Source: an uncultured Oscillospiraceae bacterium
Lineage (GTDB): Bacteria > Bacillota > Clostridia > Oscillospirales > Oscillospiraceae
Assembly: GCA_934675115.1 (NCBI GenBank)
Contig: CAKUPH010000014.1
Coordinates: 1-34,383 of the forward strand
Length of the DNA: 34,383 nucleotides
Reading direction: 5' to 3'
Numbering within the stretch: the first letter of the stretch is position 1; each line of letters begins with the position of its first letter. The notes under the pieces were generated by a model. That model was not told the DNA's origin. It saw nothing but the letters and a program-made list of their open reading frames with translations, and made no database searches. This document shows positions 7,607 to 14,986 of this stretch, one piece after another. A program made the translations under genes and the position numbers.

Positions 7607-8298
7607 AATACCGAAGCATTGCCATAGACGGGCCATCCGGAGCGGGAAAATCCACTCTGGCCAAGCAGCTGGCCCGGGAGTTGGGCTTTCTGTACGTAGA
7701 CACCGGAGCCATTTACCGGACGGTGGGACTGTTCGCCAGGCAGGAGAACGCAGCCCCGGACGACAGTCAGGCGGTGGCGGCGCTGCTGCCCCGGCTGGAC
7801 ATCAGAATGGCCTACGACAGAGACGGCTTACAGCGGATGTATCTCAACGGGGCGGACGTCACCGACGACATCCGCCGCAATGAAATTTCCTATTACGCCT
7901 CCCGGGTGTCGGCCATCCCGGAGGTGCGGGCTTTTCTGCTGGATATGCAGCGCAGGCTGGCCCGGGAGCACGACGTCATCATGGACGGCCGGGACATCGG
8001 CACGGTGGTGCTGCCCGGCGCAGATCTGAAAATCTACCTCACCGCGGACGCGGCGGACCGCGCCCATCGCCGGTATCTGGAGCTTCTGGAGCGGGGCGAG
8101 CAGGTGGACGAGGCCCAGATCCTCCGGGACGTGGTGGAGCGGGACGAGCGCGACGTCCACCGGGCGGTATCGCCGCTGAAAAAGGCGGAGGACGCCGTGG
8201 TGGTGGACACCACCGGCAACAGCCAAGAGGAGAGCTTCGGCCAGCTGCTGTCCGTGATTCGAGACAACCTGAACAGAGCGGAGGGAGCCCATGAATAA
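7603..8298 (+). CDS. cmk: (d)CMP kinase
   Basis: Phosphorylates CMP and dCMP to the diphosphates with ATP. The start ATG 7603 overlaps the preceding stop, with AAGGAG at 7587-7592. The 231-residue protein opens with AIDGPSGAGKST, the P-loop (residues 8-18), followed by the conserved GFLYVDTGAIYRTVG. The CMP-binding insert includes LNGADVTDDIRRNEIS and YYASRVSAIPEVRAFL. The MDGRDIGTVVLPGADLKIYLTADAADRAHRR segment is the core and lid. Length is typical. It sits in an operon with plsC and ispH-rpsA, an order common in Firmicutes. Confidence 0.97.
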   Translation: MKYRSIAIDGPSGAGKSTLAKQLARELGFLYVDTGAIYRTVGLFARQENAAPDDSQAVAALLPRLDIRMAYDRDGLQRMYLNGADVTDDIRRNEISYYASRVSAIPEVRAFLLDMQRRLAREHDVIMDGRDIGTVVLPGADLKIYLTADAADRAHRRYLELLERGEQVDEAQILRDVVERDERDVHRAVSPLKKAEDAVVVDTTGNSQEESFGQLLSVIRDNLNRAEGAHE

Positions 8299-8881
8299 GC
8301 TGTACGCGGTGCTGTACCCACTGGTCTGGATCTTTATGAAGCTGTTCCACCCATGGCGGGTGCAGGGCCGGGAGAATATCCCGGAGGGCGGTGCGCTGCT
8401 GTGCGGCAACCACACGACGCTGGGCGACCCGGTGTATGTGGTGTGCGCGGTGGGGCACAGGCCGCAATTACATGTGATGGCAAAGGACGAGCTGATGCAC
8501 ATCCCGGTGCTGGGATATCTGCTGAAAAAGGCGGGGATCATCGGCGTGAAGCGGGGCAAGGCCGACGTGGGCGCCATCAAAGAGGCCATGCGGGTCCTGA
8601 AAAACGGGGAGAAGCTGCTGCTGTTCCCCGAGGGGACCCGGGTAAAAGAGGGTGAGACAGGCGAAGCCCACACCGGCGCGGCCATGTTCGCTACCCGGAC
8701 GGGGGTGCCCATCGTCCCCATTTACATTTCACCGAAAAAGCGGCTGTTCCGGAAAACGGACGTGATCTTCGGCAAGCCTTATCATCCGGAGTTTGAGGGC
8801 CGCAAGCCCACGCCGGAGGACTATCAGCGGATCGCCGACGACCTGATGATGCGCATCCGGGCGCTGGGGGAGCAGGCATGA
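8291..8881 (+). CDS. plsC: 1-acyl-sn-glycerol-3-phosphate acyltransferase
   Basis: Adds the second acyl chain to lysophosphatidic acid to make phosphatidic acid at the inner face of the membrane. The 196-residue protein starts with a hydrophobic, membrane-associating segment (residues 4-19). The catalytic HX4D motif is NHTTLGD (His41, Asp46). The substrate-binding FPEGTR motif follows near residue 114, and VPIVPIYI is also typical. The start overlaps the cmk stop by 8 bases and the stop overlaps the ispH start, indicating translational coupling. Confidence 0.95.
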   Translation: MNKLYAVLYPLVWIFMKLFHPWRVQGRENIPEGGALLCGNHTTLGDPVYVVCAVGHRPQLHVMAKDELMHIPVLGYLLKKAGIIGVKRGKADVGAIKEAMRVLKNGEKLLLFPEGTRVKEGETGEAHTGAAMFATRTGVPIVPIYISPKKRLFRKTDVIFGKPYHPEFEGRKPTPEDYQRIADDLMMRIRALGEQA

Positions 8882-10821
8882 TCATCAAGCTGGCACAGTC
8901 CGCCGGATTCTGCTATGGCGTCCGCCGTGCGGTGGAGACAGCGGAGCAGCGCGCTCGGAAAGGCCCGGTCTACATGCTGGGCGACATCACCCACAACCGC
9001 TACGTCATCGCCCATCTGGAAGAACTGGGAGCCCGGACGGTGTCCAAACCGGAGGACGTGCCCGACGGCGCGGCGGTGCTCATCCGCGCCCACGGTGAGC
9101 CGAAGCGCACCTACAATGCACTGACGGCGAAGGGCTGCGAGATTCTGGACGCCACTTGCCCGTACGTGGAGCGCATCCACAAGCTGGTTCGGGACGCGGA
9201 GCTGTGCGGGCGCGTCCCGGTGATCGTCGGCGACGCCGCCCATCCGGAGATCATCGGTATTGTCGGCTGGACGGAGCACGGTATCGTGGCCCGGGATTGG
9301 GACGAATTGGCGGAAATTTTTCAAAAACAGCCAGATTTGACAGCGAAAGGGCTGAGTTTTGTATCCCAGACTACGGCAATTCGCACAAACTGGGAAAATT
9401 GCATTAAAAACGCAAAAAAAGTGTGTACAAATGCAGAATTTTTTGATACAATATGTGGTGCTACGTCCAAGAGACAGTCTGAGGCACTTGCCTTGGCGGA
9501 AGAATGCGATGGTATGATCGTGATTGGGGACCCGAAAAGCTCCAACACGAGACGGCTGACCCAACTATGCGAAAGCTGCTGTTCTTTTGTCCGTCAGGTG
9601 GAGCACAGCGACGAACTTACCCCTGGGGAGTTTGCTCGTTTAGCGTCCCTTGGAATCACCGCCGGCGCATCGACGCCGGGGTGGATCATAAAGGAGGTCT
9701 ATAACAAAATGAGCGAAGAAATTATGGAGATTGAACAGTCCTTTGCAGAGATGCTGGAGGAGTCGTTCAAGACTTTGAATACGGGGGATAAGGTCACTGG
9801 CACCGTCGTCGCGATCACGCCGACTGAAGTGCAGGTCGAACTGGGTATCAAGTATCCCGGCTACATCCCCCTTTCTGAGCTGAGCGACGATCCCGATGTC
9901 AAGGTCGAGGACATCTGCAAGGTCGGCGAGGAGATCGAGACCTACGTCATGCTGGTCAGCGACCGCGACTGCATGGTCAAGCTGTCCAAGAAGCGTCTGG
10001 ACACCCAGAAGAACTGGGAGACCATCGAGAACGCCGTTGAGAACAAGGACGTGCTCGATGGTATCATCACCGAGGAGAACAAGGGTGGCCTGGTGGCCAA
10101 CGTCAAGGGCATCCGGGTGTTCATCCCCGCTTCCCAGTCCGGAAAGCCCCGCGGCGCCGACCTGTCCGAGATGGTCAAGGAGCGCGTGAAGCTGCGCATC
10201 ACCGAGGTCAACCGTGCCCGCCGCCGCGTGGTCGGCTCCATCCGTGCCGTGGCCGCCGAGGCCCGTGCCGCCGCCGCCGCTGAGGTGTGGAACAACATCG
10301 AGGTAGGCAAGCACTACACCGGCACCGTCAAGAGCCTGACCTCTTACGGCGCTTTCGTTGACATCGGCGGCGTGGACGGCATGGTCCACATCTCCGAGTT
10401 GTCCTGGTCCCGCATCAAGAACCCCGCCGAGGTCGTCTCCGTGGGCGACACCGTGGATGTGTACGTCATCTCCTTCGACCCCGAGAAGAAGAAGATCTCT
10501 CTGGGCATGAAGGATCACGCGCAGGAGCCTTGGGCCGTATTCACCGAGAAGTATTCCGTGGGCGACGTGGCCCCCGTCAAGATCGTCAAACTGATGACCT
10601 TCGGTGCTTTTGCCGAGATCGTCCCCGGCGTTGACGGCCTGATCCACATCTCCCAAATCGCCGATCACCGGGTGGAGAAGCCCGGCGACGTCCTCACCGA
10701 GGGCGAGACCGTGGACGCCAAGATCATTGCTATCGACAATGACAACAAGAAGGTGTCCCTGTCCATCCGTGCTCTGCTGGAGGGTGCTCCCGCTGAGGAA
10801 GAGGCTTCTGACGAGGAGTAA
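8878..10821 (+). CDS. ispH-rpsA: Fusion of HMBPP reductase (IspH) with ribosomal protein S1
   Basis: Residues 1-277 are IspH, the [4Fe-4S] enzyme for the last step of the methylerythritol phosphate isoprenoid pathway. The three cluster cysteines are Cys12 (GFCYGV), Cys94 (DATCPYV) and Cys193 (TICGATSKRQ), and AHG and AHPE histidines are present. Residues 278-647 are four S1 RNA-binding domains (about 302-372, 388-455, 476-545 and 561-632) with an acidic tail, equivalent to ribosomal protein S1. Such fusions are known in Clostridia. The S1 half uses C-ending, highly expressed codons unlike the IspH half. It has its own strong ribosome binding site and ATG at 9709, plus a candidate promoter inside ispH, so separate S1 is likely also made. 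Confidence 0.95.
   Translation: MIIKLAQSAGFCYGVRRAVETAEQRARKGPVYMLGDITHNRYVIAHLEELGARTVSKPEDVPDGAAVLIRAHGEPKRTYNALTAKGCEILDATCPYVERIHKLVRDAELCGRVPVIVGDAAHPEIIGIVGWTEHGIVARDWDELAEIFQKQPDLTAKGLSFVSQTTAIRTNWENCIKNAKKVCTNAEFFDTICGATSKRQSEALALAEECDGMIVIGDPKSSNTRRLTQLCESCCSFVRQVEHSDELTPGEFARLASLGITAGASTPGWIIKEVYNKMSEEIMEIEQSFAEMLEESFKTLNTGDKVTGTVVAITPTEVQVELGIKYPGYIPLSELSDDPDVKVEDICKVGEEIETYVMLVSDRDCMVKLSKKRLDTQKNWETIENAVENKDVLDGIITEENKGGLVANVKGIRVFIPASQSGKPRGADLSEMVKERVKLRITEVNRARRRVVGSIRAVAAEARAAAAAEVWNNIEVGKHYTGTVKSLTSYGAFVDIGGVDGMVHISELSWSRIKNPAEVVSVGDTVDVYVISFDPEKKKISLGMKDHAQEPWAVFTEKYSVGDVAPVKIVKLMTFGAFAEIVPGVDGLIHISQIADHRVEKPGDVLTEGETVDAKIIAIDNDNKKVSLSIRALLEGAPAEEEASDEE
9424..9452 (+). promoter_or_regulatory. 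Candidate internal promoter for the S1 half
   Basis: TGTACA (9424-9429), a 17-base spacer and an extended -10 TGaTACAAT (hexamer 9447-9452) lie in an AT-rich patch (about 9300-9460) of an otherwise GC-rich gene. Transcripts would begin about 250 bases before the S1 start. No experimental support is available. Confidence 0.45.
9691..9711 (+). promoter_or_regulatory. Internal ribosome binding site and ATG for S1
   Basis: AAGGAGG at 9691-9697 precedes an in-frame ATG at 9709-9711 by 11 bases. It lies exactly at the IspH/S1 junction: the IspH ending, STPGWIIKEVYN, is complete just before it. The ATG would start a 370-residue S1 protein. Confidence 0.65.
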
Positions 10822-10843
10822 TTTGTCCGGCTATTAAAGTGAC

Positions 10844-10877
10844 AGAACCGGCTGCGCGATTCCGTGCAGCCGGTTCT
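10844..10877 (+). terminator. Probable terminator after ispH-rpsA
   Basis: A perfect 12-bp stem (10844-10855 with 10866-10877) surrounds a 10-base loop. The following sequence, TATGCTCTC, is only weakly U-rich, so termination may be partial. A T-run at 10917-10924 lies further on without a strong stem. Confidence 0.6.
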
Positions 10878-10954
10878 TATGCTCTCTCAAATCCAGTAAA
10901 ACTGGTGGGTCTTGGTGTTTTTTTGCTTCAATTTCCGATGGAGGAGAATCAGGT

Positions 10955-11629
10955 ATGGAGATACGTGAGATTTTGCGCGCGGTGGATCATACGCTGCTCC
11001 GCCAGACCGCATCGTGGGACGAGATCCGGACGCTGTGCGACGACGGCGTGAAGTACGGGTGCGCCTCGGTGTGCATTCCGCCGTCCTATGTGAAGCAGGC
11101 GGCGGATCATCTGGACGGCCGCCTGCCGATATGCACGGTGATCGGCTTCCCCAATGGATACAGCACCACGGCAGTGAAGGTATTTGAGACGGAGCGCGCC
11201 ATTGCCGACGGCACCCGGGAGATCGACATGGTCATCAATCTGGGCTGGGTAAAGGACGGCCGCTGGGACGCGCTGCTGGATGAGATCCGGGTGGTGAAGG
11301 CGGCCTGCGGCGAGCTGACACTTAAGGTCATCGTGGAGACCTGCCTTCTGGCCGAGGAAGAGAAAATCAGAATGTGTGAGATCGTGTCGGAAAGCGGCGC
11401 GGATTTCATCAAGACCTCCACCGGCTTTTCCGCCGGCGGAGCCACCCGGGAGGATGTGGCCCTGTTCCGGGCCCATACAGCGCCCCACGTGAAGATCAAG
11501 GCTGCGGGCGGTATTTCCACATTGCAGGACGCCGCAGACTTTATGGCGCTGGGCGCGGACCGTCTGGGCACGTCCCGTATCGTGGCGCTGGTCAAGGCTG
11601 CGGAGCGCGGCGAAAGCAAGGAAAACTGA
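10955..11629 (+). CDS. deoC: Deoxyribose-phosphate aldolase
   Basis: Cleaves 2-deoxyribose-5-phosphate to glyceraldehyde-3-phosphate and acetaldehyde in deoxynucleoside salvage. The start is ATG 10955 with GGAGG at 10940-10944. The 224-residue TIM barrel has [14 protein letters not shown] near the start, [22 protein letters not shown], and [21 protein letters not shown] holds one conserved lysine, [10 protein letters not shown] the Schiff-base lysine, and IKAAGGIST follows. All key positions are present. No other nucleoside genes are next to it; a MATE transporter follows 21 bases later. Confidence 0.96.
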   Translation: MEIREILRAVDHTLLRQTASWDEIRTLCDDGVKYGCASVCIPPSYVKQAADHLDGRLPICTVIGFPNGYSTTAVKVFETERAIADGTREIDMVINLGWVKDGRWDALLDEIRVVKAACGELTLKVIVETCLLAEEEKIRMCEIVSESGADFIKTSTGFSAGGATREDVALFRAHTAPHVKIKAAGGISTLQDAADFMALGADRLGTSRIVALVKAAERGESKEN

Positions 11630-11650
11630 GTAGACAGAAACGAGGATAAC

Positions 11651-13009
11651 ATGAGTCAGGCAAAAACATCTGGAAATCTTTTGACGGAGGGGCCAATCGC
11701 CCGAAAAATGCTGGCCTTTGCGTTTCCGCTTTTTCTGGGGAACCTGTTCCAGCAGCTGTATAATACGGCGGACTCCCTCATCGTCGGCAATTTTATCGGC
11801 AGCGACGCGCTGGCGGCGGTCAGTTCTTCTGGCAGCCTTATTTTTCTGCTGGTGGGCTTCTTTAACGGCGTGTCCGTGGGCGCGGGCGTGGTTATCGCCC
11901 GGTATTTTGGCGCCCGGGACAAGGAGAGTGTGGAGCGGGCGGTACATACCACGGTGGCCTTTGGCCTTGTGGCCGGTGTACTGCTGACGGTGATCGGCAT
12001 CATATTCACGCCGCTGATCCTCCGGCTGATGGGGACTCCGGAAGACGTGCTGCCGTCATCCGTGCTGTATTTCCGGATCTATTTCTGCGGCTCTGTTGCC
12101 TTTGTCATGTATAACATCTGTGTGGGCATCCTTCAGTCCTCCGGCGACAGCAAGCATCCGCTGTACTACCTCATCTTCTCATCCATGACCAATGTGGTGC
12201 TGGATCTGCTGTTCGTGGCGGTGTTCCACTGGGGCGTAGGCAGCGCGGCGCTGGCCACCATCATCTCTCAGTTCGCCAGCGCCATCCTCTGCTTTTCCCG
12301 GCTGGTCCGGAGCGATGCGGAGTACCGCATTGTCATCCGGAGAATCCGCTTTGATATGCCCATGCTCAAGCTCGTGGTGCGCAACGGCCTGCCGACCGGC
12401 TTACAGAACTCTATCATCGCGCTGGCCAATGTGGTGGTGCAGTCTAACATCAACGCCTTCGGCAAGATGGCAGTGGCGGGCTGCGGTTCCTACGCTAAGA
12501 TCGAGGGATTTGCATTTTTGCCCATCAACTGCTTTGCCATGGCGCTGACCACTTTTATCAGCCAGAACATCGGCGCGGGCAAGTATGACCGCGTCAAGAA
12601 GGGCATTCGCTTTGGTGTGCTGTGCTCCATCTCACTGGCAGAGGTTATCGGCGTGTGCATTAATCTGGCGGCTCCGGTGCTGATCTCCGCATTCAACAGC
12701 GACCCGCAGGTGGTGGCCTATGGTGTGAGTCAGGCAAAGACCATCACGCTGTTCTACTTCCTGCTGGCGTACAGCCACTGTCTGGCGGCTATTTTCCGGG
12801 GAGCGGGGCGGTCGATCGTCCCCATGACGGTGATGCTGGCCTGCTGGTGCATCATCCGGGTGAGTTACATTACCATCGTGGTGTATTTCATCCCGCAGAT
12901 CTCGGTGATCTTCTGGGCGTATCCGCTGACGTGGAGCCTGAGCAGCATCGTATTTACGCTGTATTTCTTCAAGTCCAACTGGCTGGCAAAAAGCGCGGAA
13001 TTCCGATGA
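11651..13009 (+). CDS. MATE family efflux transporter
   Basis: Cation-coupled multidrug/metabolite exporter of the MOP superfamily, in the cytoplasmic membrane. The 452-residue protein has the usual two-fold pattern of about twelve hydrophobic helices. It begins with a cytosolic stretch LLTEGPIARKMLAFAFPLFLG and the typical LFQQLYNTADSLIVGNFIG of helix 1. The second repeat begins near PMLKLVVRNGLPTGLQN. GAGG lies five bases before ATG 11651. Substrate cannot be predicted. It follows deoC closely and is probably co-transcribed; a strong terminator follows. Confidence 0.93.
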   Translation: MSQAKTSGNLLTEGPIARKMLAFAFPLFLGNLFQQLYNTADSLIVGNFIGSDALAAVSSSGSLIFLLVGFFNGVSVGAGVVIARYFGARDKESVERAVHTTVAFGLVAGVLLTVIGIIFTPLILRLMGTPEDVLPSSVLYFRIYFCGSVAFVMYNICVGILQSSGDSKHPLYYLIFSSMTNVVLDLLFVAVFHWGVGSAALATIISQFASAILCFSRLVRSDAEYRIVIRRIRFDMPMLKLVVRNGLPTGLQNSIIALANVVVQSNINAFGKMAVAGCGSYAKIEGFAFLPINCFAMALTTFISQNIGAGKYDRVKKGIRFGVLCSISLAEVIGVCINLAAPVLISAFNSDPQVVAYGVSQAKTITLFYFLLAYSHCLAAIFRGAGRSIVPMTVMLACWCIIRVSYITIVVYFIPQISVIFWAYPLTWSLSSIVFTLYFFKSNWLAKSAEFR

Positions 13010-13024
13010 CAGAGAATTGATAAA

Positions 13025-13060
13025 GGCACCCGGAGCGCAGCTGCGCTCCGGGTGCTTTTT
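13025..13060 (+). terminator. Strong intrinsic terminator after MATE gene
   Basis: A 15-bp perfect GC-rich palindrome (GCACCCGGAGCGCAG and its complement) is followed by TTTTT. Confidence 0.92.
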
Positions 13061-13159
13061 GACACTTGTTTTTTACAATATAATGAATTAAACGAGAAAA
13101 AGCCAGAAAAAACGATAATATTCGACGCAATTCGTATACCAATACAGTGGTGGTAGATA

Positions 13160-13187
13160 TTGACCATTTCGGACGATATGGTAAAAT
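13160..13187 (+). promoter_or_regulatory. Promoter for the LytTR gene
   Basis: TTGACC (13160-13165), a 16-base spacer, then extended -10 TGgTAAAAT (hexamer 13182-13187). The 13061-13159 stretch before it is AT-rich with no gene; a TTGACA at 13059-13064 lies only 14 bases from a TATAAT at 13079-13084, too close to be a normal promoter. Confidence 0.55.
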
Positions 13188-13253
13188 ATGCATGTGAAAA
13201 AAGACTCTGGTATCGACCATGCGGCCAATACGATCATATGATGGGAAAGCTGA

Positions 13254-13979
13254 GTGATTCGTATGTTGCGGGTTGCGATCTGTACTTCTTCCGAGGCAGA
13301 CAGACAAGTGATCTCTGGCTTGGCGGAACGCTATTGCAACAGGAAATCTGTTCCCGTACAGATCCTGAAGTGCGGGAACGGAATGGAATTGTGTGACGAA
13401 GTAGGTGACGGAAACTGGTTTGATGTTGTATTTCTGGATATCATGGCAAAGCCGGAAAGCGGGGTCGAGGTGGCCCGTCGTCTGAGAAGATTACGCTACG
13501 CCGGAAAGATCGTATTCTGCGCGGCGGCTCCGGTGTTCCATCCGGAACTATTTGACGTAGGTGCGGCGGGATATCTGCTCCAACCATATGGAACCGAGCG
13601 GTTTTACAAAACCATGGATCGGCTGGTCCACGCCGTGCGCACGTCGGTCTATCCGGTGAAGTGCCGCTCAAAGCTCATGTGCGTTCCGCAGGATGAGATA
13701 TTGTATGTCGAAAGCCAGAACTCCCGGTGTATCCTGCACCAGACCGGAGGCCGGACGTATACCATCTATAAAAAGCTCGACGAGATCAAGGAAGAGCTGA
13801 ACGCGGAGTGCTTCCTGCGCTGCCATCGGAGCTATCTGGTCAATCTGAACCACGTTGTGGCGGTGGACAAGCAGTTCATTCTGAGCAGCGGAGACGCAGT
13901 CCTGATCCGACAGAAGCAGCTTAAGGAGATGCGGCAGGCGTATCTGGATTATACTGCGCAGATGACCTGCGCCAGATAG
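13254..13979 (+). CDS. LytTR-family regulator with a degenerate receiver domain
   Basis: Two-domain DNA-binding regulator. Residues 1-115 have the CheY-like receiver fold, and residues about 140-235 the LytTR domain (DEILYVESQNSRCILHQTGG, YKKLDEIKEEL, FLRCHRSYLVNLNHV), which binds direct-repeat DNA. The phospho-acceptor aspartate is kept (FLDI, Asp62). The acidic pair of strand 1 is replaced by Thr-Ser (ICTSSE), the switch Thr/Ser by alanine (FCAAA), and the conserved lysine by glutamine (YLLQP, Gln110). No histidine kinase is nearby. Phosphorylation control is therefore doubtful. The start could be GTG 13254 or ATG 13263; neither has a convincing ribosome binding site. Numbering uses GTG 13254. 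Confidence 0.85.
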   Translation: MIRMLRVAICTSSEADRQVISGLAERYCNRKSVPVQILKCGNGMELCDEVGDGNWFDVVFLDIMAKPESGVEVARRLRRLRYAGKIVFCAAAPVFHPELFDVGAAGYLLQPYGTERFYKTMDRLVHAVRTSVYPVKCRSKLMCVPQDEILYVESQNSRCILHQTGGRTYTIYKKLDEIKEELNAECFLRCHRSYLVNLNHVVAVDKQFILSSGDAVLIRQKQLKEMRQAYLDYTAQMTCAR

Positions 13980-14022
13980 AAAGCGCCCATGTCCGGGAAG
14001 TTCCGGGCATGGACGTACAGGG

Positions 14023-14811
14023 TCAAACATTATGGGTGAGGAAGAAAAGCATCAGCTTTATGAGCCACCGGGGCGCGCCCTGACAGGCGGCGGTCAGCGC
14101 GTCCCGCGCGGCGGCAAGCTGGTCAGGGGACAGACCGCCTGCGGGGATCTGGATGGCCTGCGCACCATCCGCCGCCGCGCCGATGGCAAGAGGCGCGGAG
14201 GCCATACCGCCGATGGCGGCCTTTGTCCCGACGGCCATTCCGCCGGCGGCGTATGCGCCGTAGGCCAACCCGCCATAGGCGAACAGGCCCGCGGCTCCGC
14301 CGCCGATCGCCAGCAGGCCCACGGCCCCGCCGCCGGCGGCGGCGCCGCCGATCGCCAGCCCGCCCAGGCTCAGCAGCAGGCCCAGCGAGACGCCGCCCAG
14401 AGAGAGCAGCCCCACGGACAGGCCGCCGATGGCGATGAGACCGGTGGCGATATTTCCGATGGCGATGATGCCCTTGGCCCGGTGGAACCCGACGCCGTAG
14501 TTGATGTGGACCAGCGGCAGGCCGAACAGGGTGCGGCGGCTCCTGTATTCATAGACGGCCCGTTGGTAGTAGTTGTTGACGATGGTGGGCTGCTCCGCGG
14601 CGGACGGGAGCGGCTCCCGGCCGGTGACGAGGTAGTCCAGACTGACTTGGAAATAGTCCGCCAGTGCCGTCAGATTGTCCATGTCGGGCCGGGACGCGCC
14701 GGACTCCCATTTTTGGACAGCCTGCCGTGTGACGTTCAGCAGATTGGCAAGCTCCTCCTGCGACAGCCCCGTGCCCTTGCGCAGCTCCAACAGCCGGGTC
14801 TGAAAATCCAT
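14023..14811 (-). CDS. XRE-family HTH protein with a long glycine pentad repeat
   Basis: The start is ATG at 14811 with AAGGAG nine bases upstream; 262 residues. Residues 1-65 are a Cro/C1-type helix-turn-helix (LRKGTGLSQEELANLLNVTR, QAVQKWESGASRPDMDNLTAL). A linker with YEYRSRRTLFGLPLVHINYG leads into residues 114-205, a run of about 18 five-residue units each beginning with glycine. Examples are GIIAI, GLIAI, GGLSV, GLLSL, GLFAY and GGMAV, often alternating GL and GG types, with two one-residue insertions. The tail ends in a hydrophobic PRWLIKLMLFFLTH. The repeat could be a beta-solenoid or membrane-associated; its function is unknown to me. The gene stands alone with its own promoter. Confidence 0.85.
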   Translation of the reverse strand: MDFQTRLLELRKGTGLSQEELANLLNVTRQAVQKWESGASRPDMDNLTALADYFQVSLDYLVTGREPLPSAAEQPTIVNNYYQRAVYEYRSRRTLFGLPLVHINYGVGFHRAKGIIAIGNIATGLIAIGGLSVGLLSLGGVSLGLLLSLGGLAIGGAAAGGGAVGLLAIGGGAAGLFAYGGLAYGAYAAGGMAVGTKAAIGGMASAPLAIGAAADGAQAIQIPAGGLSPDQLAAARDALTAACQGAPRWLIKLMLFFLTHNV

Positions 14812-14857
14812 GATGTTCGCCTCCTTGTTTGAATTGTCATTGGCCTTTGACGATAGT

Positions 14858-14886
14858 ATCATAGCAAAAACGGGCGGACATGGCAA
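14858..14886 (-). promoter_or_regulatory. Promoter of the XRE-repeat gene
   Basis: On the minus strand, TTGCCA (14886-14881), a 17-base spacer, then extended -10 TGcTATGAT (hexamer 14863-14858). The transcript would start near 14851, 40 bases before the ATG. Confidence 0.65.
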
Positions 14887-14938
14887 CCAACAGGGATGTT
14901 CAATCTGACAACTGCCGGTTGCGGGCCGTAAAAACAGC

Positions 14939-14976
14939 AAAAATCCCCGCTCCGGGCTTATGTTCCGGGGCGGGGA
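14939..14976 (-). terminator. Terminator of the purO-purH-purD unit
   Basis: On the minus strand a GC-rich stem with TCCCCGC and GCGGGGA arms is followed by TTTTT (14943-14939). It lies directly after the purD stop. Confidence 0.85.
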
Positions 14977-14986
14977 CTCTGCTTTT

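Noticed and set aside
13059..13084. TTGACA and TATAAT after the MATE terminator as a promoter
   Set aside because: Both boxes are good but only 14 bases apart, too close for normal sigma-A recognition; the TTGACC/TAAAAT pair at 13160-13187 is better placed.
13160..13396. 78-codon plus-strand frame overlapping the LytTR gene start
   Set aside because: Its beginning coincides with the -35 box, it has no ribosome binding site and no recognisable content.
2360..14811. CRISPR arrays or mobile elements
   Set aside because: I looked for repeated direct units with spacers, transposase motifs and terminal repeats here and over the whole window and saw none; the regular pattern at 14190-14480 is the codon pattern of the glycine pentad repeat.
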